Of a stretch of DNA of 45,432 nt, positions 27,789 through 35,400 are shown one piece after another. The notes under the pieces are model-generated. The model was given only the letters and a program-made list of their open reading frames with translations. It was not told where the DNA came from and searched no databases. A program made the position numbers and the translations under genes. Origin of the DNA: Pirellula staleyi DSM 6068 (GTDB lineage: Bacteria; Planctomycetota; Planctomycetia; Pirellulales; Pirellulaceae); contig CAMBSL010000016.1 of assembly GCA_945870455.1 (NCBI GenBank), positions 1 to 45,432 of the forward strand. The letters are read 5' to 3'. Each line of letters starts with the position of its first letter. The first letter of the stretch is position 1.

Positions 27789-28153
27789 TCGAAGACTCCT
27801 TTGCAATACGCAACCATGTAGGCTAAGCCTAAAGTTGCCATCAATACGAGAAGGACTGCCAAAACTGCGGGCCGAAACGCTTGCGGAACTCCATCCGGGG
27901 CAAGTAGCGAAACAGCCCACGGATAGACGAACAACAATTCAATGTCGAAAACCAAAAACAGAATGGCGATCAAGTAAAATTTAATGTCGAACGGCTTGCG
28001 AGCATCCCCAACTGGATCCATACCCGATTCATACGGCATGTCCTTGACGCGGGTCGGACGCCTCGGGGCAACCAAATGCGGTAGAATGATCGAAACAGCT
28101 GCGAAGCCTATAACTGCTATCAGATAAATTAATATTGGTAAATAATTTGCCAC
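27773..28153 (-). CDS. nuoA: NADH-quinone oxidoreductase subunit A
   Basis: 126 aa three-helix membrane subunit at the arm junction. Conserved parts are [42 protein letters not shown], which holds the acidic and Cys-loop-equivalent region, and a third helix before the DWRRK end. First gene of the nuo operon; a Rex-type operator and a promoter-like sequence lie 25-85 nt upstream. Confidence 0.97.
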   Translation of the reverse strand: MANYLPILIYLIAVIGFAAVSIILPHLVAPRRPTRVKDMPYESGMDPVGDARKPFDIKFYLIAILFLVFDIELLFVYPWAVSLLAPDGVPQAFRPAVLAVLLVLMATLGLAYMVAYCKGVFDWRRK

Positions 28154-28177
28154 GGCCGATTCCTGCGGACAAGCGAC

Positions 28178-28197
28178 TTTGTGAAAAATTTCACAAA
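28178..28197. promoter_or_regulatory. Rex-type operator upstream of nuoA
   Basis: A perfect inverted repeat, TTTGTGAAA-AA-TTTCACAAA, with 9-bp arms, centred 34 nt upstream of the nuoA start. Its inner 18 bp fit TTGTGAA-N4-TTCACAA, the binding consensus of Rex, the NADH/NAD+-sensing repressor known to control complex I or other respiratory genes in Gram-positive bacteria. It sits immediately downstream of the predicted transcription start, a position suited to repression. The motif match is seen; the Rex assignment is inferred, and no rex gene lies in the window. Confidence 0.7.
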
Positions 28198-28208
28198 CTA
28201 GTCCCTGT

Positions 28209-28236
28209 ATTGTAAGAACCAGCGATTTTTTGTCAT
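28209..28236 (-). promoter_or_regulatory. Candidate promoter of the nuo operon
   Basis: On the minus strand, ATGACA (28236-28231) and TACAAT (28214-28209) are 16 nt apart, each matching the sigma70 consensus at five of six positions. Transcription would begin near 28202, placing the Rex-like operator at about +5 to +24 and leaving a leader of about 50 nt before nuoA. Confidence 0.45.
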
Positions 28237-28360
28237 CGGCAGTTTGAAAAGATTTTTCAGATCTTCAATTTTGGCAATCAAAAATGGTTTCGCTGCCGAA
28301 ATCCTGGGCGAATGTCCGACCGAACTCCCCGCCGGTGGCACTAGGACACAGCGGACCAAA

Positions 28361-28516
28361 GTAGCAGGCACGCTCCGCCGTGCCGCAGCCAACAATAGGT
28401 GCAGGCACGCTCCGTCGTGCCGTTCGCCGTCAAGCTATTGCCAGGATTCCAGGTGGACGGCACATGGAATGTGCCTACTACTTTGTGGACGGCACATAGA
28501 ATGTGCCTACTACTTT
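28361..28516. repeat. Cluster of four GGCAC...GTGCC hairpin repeats
   Basis: Two related repeat types lie side by side. Type A: GGCACG-N6-CGTGCC hairpins at 28367-28384 and 28404-28421, within near-identical ~25-bp units. Type B: an exact-spaced tandem pair of 32-bp units (28453-28484, 28485-28516; one difference), each with a GGCACAT-N3-ATGTGCC hairpin at 28459-28475 and 28491-28507 followed by CTACTACTTT. All four share the GGCAC/GTGCC stem. The core of type A also occurs at 4941-5017. The surrounding 28154-28668 spacer contains no gene beyond these and the nuo control region. Confidence 0.75.
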
Positions 28517-28668
28517 GACTTTTATCGGCTGTGTCCATTAGCGATACCGCGAGCGATTGATATTGCATCTTACCTTCGGATTTTGGACACTCCTGGACTT
28601 GACATCGGTCGCCGCGAGCATGGACGCTTGCACGCTTTGATCAAGCAAATCGAAGGATCTATTCATCC

Positions 28669-29988
28669 ATGTTCAAGCATCGACTTGTACCAATTCTCAT
28701 TTCTGCATCGTTCCACATTCTATTGTTCCAAAGTGCATCGCACGGCGTTGGCGAATCCTCGGGTGACTGCATTGTGATCGAATTTTCTGCGGCTGGCTGC
28801 ACGAGGTGTGGCGAGATGCATCGCACCACCGACCAAGCGATCCAAGATGGATGGGTCGTTCGACGATTTGACACCAAGAGGGATGCGCACATGGCTTCGC
28901 GTTGGCAGGTTCAGAACGTACCAACGACAATTCTGGTTCGGAATGGCCGTGAACTAGATCGAATCTTGGGCCCCATCGAATATCGGGAGATGAAGCAGCG
29001 TATGTCGGCCGCATCGTCCGTAGATAGCATGCGTTCAACACCGACCGAGAGGCGTACTAGTCAGGAAAATATTCAGACGCCCGTTGTTCGAGCTCAATCG
29101 CAGCTCGCAATGGTACCAACGTCAGCCGCAGCTTCTTCCTCAGCCGCAGCTTCTTCCTCAGCCGGAAGCGCTGCGTTCATACCAAACGCGGCGTTCGGTC
29201 AACCTTTGAGAAGCAAGGATCCGAGGGAATCCACGGTTCGAATTCGCATCCAAGAACCTCAGCAAGAATCCGTAGGTACTGGAACCATCATCGATTCGCA
29301 CGATGGTCAAGCATTGGTTTTGACCTGTGGGCATCTGTTCCGTGAAAGCCAAGGGCAGGCAAAGATAACCGTGGAAACATTTCTCGGCGGCCAAATCACA
29401 TCGTACCCCGCCATCTTAGTCGACTTTCAAGCCAAGGACATGGATATTGGACTTGTTGCATTCCGTCCCAACATGGAGGTGCCAGTAGCGACGTTGATTC
29501 CCAAAAATCGAAAGCTGACTGAGGGGCAAACTGTCTTTAGTTGGGGTTGTGATCGAGGTGCGTTGCCCTCTCGATACGACTCTAAAATCACGAAATTAAA
29601 CCGCTACCTTGGGGCACCCAACGTAGAAGTCGCTGGTCAACCCGTCGAGGGTCGGAGCGGAGGCGGGCTGTTTGACGAAAGCGGCGAGTTGATTGGCGTA
29701 TGCTACGCTGCCGACCCAGAGCTCCAGGAAGGTCTCTATAACGGAGCTGAAGTGGTCTACTATCAACTCGCGAAGCTTGGATTGCAGCGACTTTTCAACG
29801 AACGGACGGGCGAACAGCCAAACACCAATAACCTAGCCCGCGACATGGCACCCAATCGATCAGCCCCACCTACATCCGAATTAACTGTTTTTTTGATGGG
29901 GAGCGATGGAAAACAAGAGCAACTGCACATTTCGCAACCGAACCCTCAATTGCTTCAAGCCCTAAGAGATAGTTCGCGACGACAGTAG
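28669..29988 (+). CDS. Exported thioredoxin-like / trypsin-like serine protease fusion
   Basis: 439 aa. A signal peptide (about 1-27) is followed by a thioredoxin-like domain with a CTRC active-site motif (C44, C47) and a cis-Pro loop (NVPTT, P85), ending near residue 112. An Ala/Ser-rich linker with an 18-bp DNA tandem duplication (29128-29163) follows. Residues about 180-375 look like a chymotrypsin-fold protease: His222 in TCGHLF, Asp259 in DMDIGLV and Ser330 in GRSGGGLF give a complete triad, with GTGTIID as the first strand. The ~60 C-terminal residues are unstructured. Likely periplasmic; a role in protein quality control or disulfide-linked processing is only inference. It diverges from the nuo operon. 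Confidence 0.85.
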   Translation: MFKHRLVPILISASFHILLFQSASHGVGESSGDCIVIEFSAAGCTRCGEMHRTTDQAIQDGWVVRRFDTKRDAHMASRWQVQNVPTTILVRNGRELDRILGPIEYREMKQRMSAASSVDSMRSTPTERRTSQENIQTPVVRAQSQLAMVPTSAAASSSAAASSSAGSAAFIPNAAFGQPLRSKDPRESTVRIRIQEPQQESVGTGTIIDSHDGQALVLTCGHLFRESQGQAKITVETFLGGQITSYPAILVDFQAKDMDIGLVAFRPNMEVPVATLIPKNRKLTEGQTVFSWGCDRGALPSRYDSKITKLNRYLGAPNVEVAGQPVEGRSGGGLFDESGELIGVCYAADPELQEGLYNGAEVVYYQLAKLGLQRLFNERTGEQPNTNNLARDMAPNRSAPPTSELTVFLMGSDGKQEQLHISQPNPQLLQALRDSSRRQ

Positions 29989-30051
29989 GTCCTATCTGAT
30001 GGGCTCGCCGGGTGCACAGCTTTTGTTCCAAAAACGGTAGCCGCAAAGCAT

Positions 30052-30114
30052 AACAATCCACAGGACAAGCCTGTGGTATTGCCCGAATCCCGCAGCCTTG
30101 TGCTGCGGATTGTT
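30052..30114. repeat. REP-like inverted pair of stem-loops
   Basis: Two hairpins of one consensus lie in opposite orientation: CCACAGG-ACAAG-CCTGTGG (30058-30076) and CCGCAGC-CTTGT-GCTGCGG (30090-30108), the second being the reverse of CCGCAGC-ACAAG-GCTGCGG. The pair is enclosed by AACAATCC (30052-30059) and GGATTGTT (30107-30114), making the whole element an imperfect palindrome. The layout is like bacterial interspersed mosaic elements built from REP units. It lies in the 450-bp spacer after the Trx-protease gene. Confidence 0.65.
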
Positions 30115-30238
30115 CAGGTTTTCTGGATCGATTGGGACTATTTGCGTTTCAGGAGTACATGCACTGCAAAGTTGCGCCAGATTCGATTCTCGCATTGCTT
30201 GCCTTGCAATAACTCGTGCCAGCTTGAGTTGTCTGGCA

Positions 30239-30334
30239 ACGCCGAACCATTCGATACCAAGACGTTGGCGAAGCGAAGACTTTTCCTAACCGTTGAGCAA
30301 GCCTCGCCAAAGCACCCGCTCTCGCGTGATGGTA
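30239..30334 (-). pseudogene. Remnant of an IS transposase
   Basis: On the minus strand about 32 residues read as part of the helix-turn-helix region of a DDE/rve-type transposase (ALARLAQRLGKVFASPTSWYRMVRR). I recognise this as the LGKVFAS..TWYRLVR block of transposases common in Planctomycetes. The sequence after it no longer resembles the RRPR...P.KPKVGIR continuation, and no DDE core is present, so only a scar of an insertion remains. Both ends are indistinct. Recognition is from memory of the family. Confidence 0.45.
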
Positions 30335-30439
30335 GATATCCCCGAGGGGAATCGGTAGCAGTCCAATGCCAAGCAAATAAATCGTCGATTTGATATAGTT
30401 GGGTTTTGCTTCGATCCGTTCAAGGGAGCCAAAGAATCG

Positions 30440-31336
30440 ATGCGTATTGGAATTCGACCCATCAATGATTTTGCTTTCAAAAAGATTTTCGGAACGAGTG
30501 CCAACAAATTGGCGCTCATCAGTTTTTTGAACGCAGTCCTTCGCTTGCACATTTCAATCGTCGACGTCACGATCGTTAACCCGTACAACCTGCAAGATTT
30601 CCTAGATGACAAGCTTTCCATTTTGGACATCAAGGCTGTCGATGCAAACGGCTCGATTTATGACATCGAAATGCAACTGACGATCTTCGAGGGGCTGATC
30701 CAACGTGTCGTGTTTTACGGGTGCGAGCTGTTTGCTGGGCAATTGAATGCCGGAGACGATTACACCCAACTCCATCCCGTTTACTCCATTTGCCTTATAA
30801 ACGGTATTCTCTGGAAAGATGCTGAAAAAGTGCACCATGCGTTTCGGCTGACGGACCAGGAATCTGGGCGGACACTCGACAAGACAATTGAAATTCACAC
30901 GCTTGAGCTGGGCAGGTATAATCTGAACGAGGTGGATTTAGCCATTGCAAGTAAGCGAGATCGCTGGCTGTACTGGTTTTTGCACGCTCATGAATACGAA
31001 CCGGAGGCGTTATTAGCGCTGTTTCCGGAATCGGAGATGCAATTAGCGACGATTACACTCGCGAGAATAACCGAGATAACGGAGGACAAAAAGATGTACG
31101 ACGCACGAGAAAAGGCGCTGCGAGATCAACAATGGGCACTCAACGCAGCACACCGAGAAGGCAAGATTGAGGGCAAGATTGAGGGGGAGATCAAAGGCGA
31201 GATTAAGCTGATTCGGACCCTTGAGGGAATCTTGGGGCTGGCTTTGAGCAACGTAGAGGATTTGCATAAACTGGACCTTGCGGATTTGCAATCGCGAACC
31301 AGCAATCTTCAAGACCGGGCTCGCAACCGCGCGTAG
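30440..31336 (+). CDS. Rpn/PD-(D/E)XK nuclease family transposase-like protein
   Basis: 298 aa, the normal size for this family (recombination-promoting nucleases, also called PD-(D/E)XK transposase-like). Rpn proteins of E. coli are DNA endonucleases that promote RecA-independent horizontal transfer, and some act in phage defence. Signatures: NDFAFKKIFGT at the N-terminus, FLNAVL, then the nuclease core ILDIKAVDANGSIYDIEMQL with putative catalytic D63, E77 and Q79. The C-terminus has a short charged repeat (EGKIEGKIEGEIKGEIK) derived from tandem DNA units at about 31158-31205, often seen in this family. AAGGGAG lies 11 nt before the ATG. It lies in an accessory region beside a toxin-antitoxin pair and a transposase scar. 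Confidence 0.88.
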   Translation: MRIGIRPINDFAFKKIFGTSANKLALISFLNAVLRLHISIVDVTIVNPYNLQDFLDDKLSILDIKAVDANGSIYDIEMQLTIFEGLIQRVVFYGCELFAGQLNAGDDYTQLHPVYSICLINGILWKDAEKVHHAFRLTDQESGRTLDKTIEIHTLELGRYNLNEVDLAIASKRDRWLYWFLHAHEYEPEALLALFPESEMQLATITLARITEITEDKKMYDAREKALRDQQWALNAAHREGKIEGKIEGEIKGEIKLIRTLEGILGLALSNVEDLHKLDLADLQSRTSNLQDRARNRA

Positions 31337-31403
31337 TTCCTTGTGCCAAGTTGTTGGGACGATCGAGTGTTTGGGACGATCCAGGATCGGGCCTTCATCG
31401 AAC

Positions 31404-31431
31404 TCGACATTTATTTACTTATCGTTAGAAT
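31404..31431 (+). promoter_or_regulatory. Candidate promoter of the toxin-antitoxin operon
   Basis: TCGACA (31404-31409) and TAGAAT (31426-31431) are 16 nt apart, each matching the consensus at five of six positions. It lies about 43 nt upstream of the antitoxin start. Prediction only. Confidence 0.4.
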
Positions 31432-31474
31432 AGAAACTTGGAATCCCGATTTTTCAATTGCTTAGGAGTCGACC

Positions 31475-31732
31475 GTGTCCCTAGCTCTGCCTACAGATAT
31501 TCATCAACGTATCCAGGCTCAACTAGCATCTGGAATGTTCACCTCGGTAGACGATGTGCTTCGACAAGCAATGGACACATTAGAGAAGCGGCAGACGGCA
31601 CTTGGATCGCTCCAAAGAATGGTAAGCGTAGCAGACGACGAGTTACAGGCTGGAAGATCTGGACCTTTTGATTCTGAACAAACGAAGTCGGCTGTTCGGC
31701 AGCGATTGAATCAAATGGGTATTGTAGAATAA
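31475..31732 (+). CDS. ParD-like antitoxin
   Basis: 85 aa. A small protein with an N-terminal ribbon-helix-helix-like segment (LALPTDIHQRIQAQLASGMFTSVDDVLRQAMDTLEKRQ), the pattern of ParD/CC2985-type antitoxins, and a hydrophilic toxin-binding tail. Starts at GTG with AGGAG 6 nt upstream. Its stop overlaps the toxin ATG by one base (TAATG), the standard antitoxin-first arrangement. It probably represses its own operon; the promoter-like sequence is 43 nt upstream. Confidence 0.85.
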   Translation: MSLALPTDIHQRIQAQLASGMFTSVDDVLRQAMDTLEKRQTALGSLQRMVSVADDELQAGRSGPFDSEQTKSAVRQRLNQMGIVE

Positions 31733-32040
31733 TGCTGTTCGCTCGCCGAACACAAGCGGCGGAAGAGGATCTACAAGAAATCGCCTTCCAAATTGGTCTT
31801 CTGAGTCGCCGCCCCAATGTGGCAGACAAAATCATTGACGAATTGATCGAACAGGCAAACAACCTTGCGATCACTTCGCAGATTGCAACGATTGGCACCG
31901 AAGCTCCAGAAATCGGACGAGACTTGCGGTTGTTTTGCCATAAACGTTGGGTCTTGATTTTCCGCTATATGCCACATGGAATCGATGTTTTGCGAATCGT
32001 CGACGGAAGCCAGGACTATCTTGCCTGGAAGCTTAGTTAG
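31732..32040 (+). CDS. ParE/RelE-type toxin
   Basis: 102 aa, usual length for the ParE/RelE superfamily. Matching features are the N-terminal TQAAEEDLQEIAFQI helix, the GTEAPEIGRDLRLFCHKRWVLIFRYMPHGIDVLRIVDGSQDY beta-sheet core and a C-terminal Trp-Lys end. ParE members poison DNA gyrase, RelE members cut mRNA; the sequence alone suggests ParE (long helical start, ParD-like partner). It is coupled to the antitoxin by a one-base overlap. Confidence 0.85.
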   Translation: MLFARRTQAAEEDLQEIAFQIGLLSRRPNVADKIIDELIEQANNLAITSQIATIGTEAPEIGRDLRLFCHKRWVLIFRYMPHGIDVLRIVDGSQDYLAWKLS

Positions 32041-32060
32041 CGTGATAAAACCGGAACTTC

Positions 32061-32492
32061 GTGAGGGCGTCGCGAGCAGACGAATTGATCGACAAGCTCC
32101 TGGCAAATGCCACCAACTTTTTCCCGGCCATCATGGAACTCGACGAGCAGACGGAAATGCGCGAGAAGGTCATAATCGAATACACCGCCCAAATATGCTA
32201 TCAAACACTCGGCGCGCCGAGAGCGTGGGGAGGAGTCGGGTTAATGCACCTAATGATTGCATTGCGAACGTATTGCTATTGCATTCAAGAACCAACATCG
32301 CTTAAGTTCGAACGCGATGTGCGTTGCCCAACCGCGCCTAAACTCAACTCAATTTTTTGCAAGACGCGTCCATGCGCAATTGCGACGATTGCTCATTTTC
32401 CAAGGATGGAAAACGGCTATGAAACTATGCCCAAGACAGTCCGATCCCTGTTCGAAAAGCCAACTTATCCATGGGTTGGCCTATCGAAATAG
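32061..32492 (+). CDS. Doubtful small ORF, possibly truncated gene
   Basis: 143 aa from a GTG. The first ~75 residues (RADELIDKLLANATNFFPAI and following helices) look protein-like, while the remaining ~65 are Cys/Pro/Arg-rich and read like non-coding sequence. The last 74 nt overlap the start of the large dehydrogenase gene in another frame. I recognise no family. It may be a decayed gene whose 3' part was replaced, or a chance ORF. If it is not real, 32041-32418 holds no gene. Confidence 0.3.
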   Translation: MRASRADELIDKLLANATNFFPAIMELDEQTEMREKVIIEYTAQICYQTLGAPRAWGGVGLMHLMIALRTYCYCIQEPTSLKFERDVRCPTAPKLNSIFCKTRPCAIATIAHFPRMENGYETMPKTVRSLFEKPTYPWVGLSK

Positions 32493-35400
32493 AACTGCTC
32501 ACGTCTTGAGTACGTTGCTGCTAGTGCTATCCGCCGCAATGACCCATTCGAACACTATTGCGCAGGAACGTTCCGGAAAGATCAACGTTCCACCGTCTCC
32601 GACCGCAAAAACCGAGCGTGAATGGATATGGCATTCGGATTCGGAGACACAGCAACGGACTGGTGATGCTTACTTCCGACGCGTGATGGACTTGCCAGAC
32701 ACGGAGAAAGCGACCATTGAATTCGAAGCCAACGAGCTTTGCGAAGTTTTTGTAAACGGACGCAAAGTTGGCACATCCAAAGCAGCCAGAACGATGGAAC
32801 GGGTCGATGTTTCAACTGCGGTTCGCCCTGGTAAGAACCTTATTGCGATTCGTGCGAGCAACCGGATAGGAAAAGATGCCGGTCTCAAGGTTGGCTTCAT
32901 GTTCAAGCCAACGAGTGCCAAGTGGAGAATTGTCGTGAGTGACGCCGAATGGAAGGCGAGCAAGAGCGCCTCCCAAAATTGGCAAATGCTGCGGTTCGAT
33001 GATAGCAAGTGGGGTAATGCACTATCGCTTGATTCGAACATGCGTCCTATCTCGGCACCTAATCAACGCGACGCCCAAACCGCCGACGCCCAAACTGCCG
33101 ACAGTAGCAAAACCAAATCAAATCCAGTCGTCGTTTCGCTGGGTGACTACGATTCCAGCAAAGGCCCGCCACCTAAGGACCGATTCACAACGAAACCTGG
33201 TTTCGTCGTCGATGAAGTGATTGGGCATGCATCCATCGGTTCCGTTTTGGCAATGGCCTTCAATGAGTTCGGACACATCATCGCGTCACAAGAGGGTGGT
33301 CCGTTGGTGTTGATCTATGACGCGGACAAGGATGGCACTCCCGAAAAGTCTCGTACTTACTGCGAATTAATCGAGAACGTACAAGGTATCCTGCCGCTGA
33401 ATGGGGATGTCTACGTGACAGGTGATGGACCAGACGGTTCTGGAGTGTATCGTTTGATTGATGAAGATCGCAACGGCACACTCGAAAGGTCGGAAGTTCT
33501 TTTACAGTTCAAAGGGACACCTGGGGAACATGGTCCACACCAACTAGCCTTTGGTCCAGATGGTTGCATCTATGTTGTGGTTGGTAATCAAGCACAATTG
33601 GAAACCCCGGTCGACGAGCGTAGTCCGTATCGGCTGGTTTACGAGGGGGATCTCGTGCAGCCTCGTTTCCAAGATCCAGGTGGACATGCGGACGGGGTCA
33701 AGGCTCCAGGTGGCACTGTGGTACGACTTGAACTTTCATCAAAAAACTCACAAATCGTTGCAGGCGGATTGCGCAATGCCTATGACTTAGCTTTCCATCC
33801 TTCCGGAGCGTTATACGTTCATGACAGCGACATGGAAGCGGACATCGGCGCGGTGTGGCATCGAGCCACGAGCGTGTTTCGCGTCGGCGAAGGTGGCGAA
33901 TTCGGATGGCGAAGCGGTTGGGCCAATTGGCCCGAGTACTACTTGGATCGCCTGCCGTCCATTGCCACCACTGGGCGAGGCTCGCCAACCGGGATAACCA
34001 CCTACACACATTTTAAGTATCCGGCAAAATATCACCGTTCCGTATTCACGGCCGATTGGTCTGAGGGCAGAATACTCTCGCTCAATGTTGAGAGCGCTGA
34101 CAAATCGAAGGTCAAGGCCGAAGAATTCGTCGTTGGTTCGCCCATGAACGTGACCGATTTAGAAGTGGGTCCGGACGGTTGGCTTTACTTTTCAACCGGT
34201 GGACGCGGTACGGATGGCGGTATCTACCGAGTTCGCTGGGTAGGCGATATTCCAGCCCAAGTTTTGGACCTGGGAACCGGTATCACTCGAGCCATCCGGC
34301 AACCACAAATCTATTCGGCATACGGACGGCAAGCGGCTGCGATTATCAAAAAAGAGCTTGGCTCCGAGTGGGCCGAACAGATCGCAGGGGTCGCGTATAG
34401 CGGCGAAAATCCCGCGCGCTATCGTATGCAGGCACTCGATTTGATGCAATTGCTCGGCCCTATACCATCGACGGACATGTTGATCGAATTGAGCAATAGC
34501 TCAAGCGAAATGGTGCAAGTGAAATGCGCTCGATTGCTGGGACTTCATACAAACGATGACGAAGCGGCATCGCAATTGCGCAAATTGCTTCGCGACGACA
34601 GTCCCAATGTTCGTATCGCTGCAAGCGAGTCGATCGTGAGACTGGGCGTTGCATGTTTGCCTGCCGAGTTGAAGCCATTGCTAACGAGCAGTATTCGTGA
34701 GGAGCGATTTGCAGGTAGACTCGCGCTGACACTCATCCCGAATGACACTTGGAAAGAGGCTTTTCTCGACGACAATTCGACTCGCTTGGCTGTGAACTCG
34801 GGTCTAGCGTTGATGGTATCACAACCCACCAATGAAAACGCGATTCTCGTGGTAGATACTCTCACGCAACTTTCCAAAGGGTTCGTAAGCGACGCCGACT
34901 TTGTCGACTTATTGCGAGTTCTGCAAGTTGCATTGCATCTCAGTTCCATCGACCCAAACAGCCTTGGCAGCATCCAAGAGCTTGTGCAAAAAGAGTTCCC
35001 TGCGGGCAATTCGGCTATCAATTGCGAATTGATCCGACTCGCAACGCACGTGCAATGCGACATCGTTCCCCAAGCCGTTGTGTATTTGCAGTCCGATGTT
35101 CCTATGCCTGAACGCATGTTGATTTCGATGCACTTACCGATGATTCCGCATGATTGGACATCGGTCGAGCGTATGACAGTCTTGCAGTTTTTGGAAACAG
35201 CCCAGCAGGCCAAGGGGGGCAGCTCCTATCAACTTTATGTAATGAAGACGTCGCAACTCTTGGCCGATCACCTGACGGAAGACGAAGCCATTCGAATTCT
35301 CAATTTGGGTGAAAAGTATCCCAATGCAGCGTTGACGGCGCTGTTCAAAGCACCCGAACAAATGTCACCCGAGCAAATCGCAACGCTGATTGCGCTCGAT

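Noticed and set aside
27789..27920. 44-codon upstream extension of nuoB
   Set aside because: It lies inside nuoA and the AAAGGAG-TTG start fits the family.
30149..30550. A complete 133-aa gene on the minus strand
   Set aside because: Only about 32 residues resemble a transposase; its 5' part overlaps the Rpn gene, so it is treated as a remnant.
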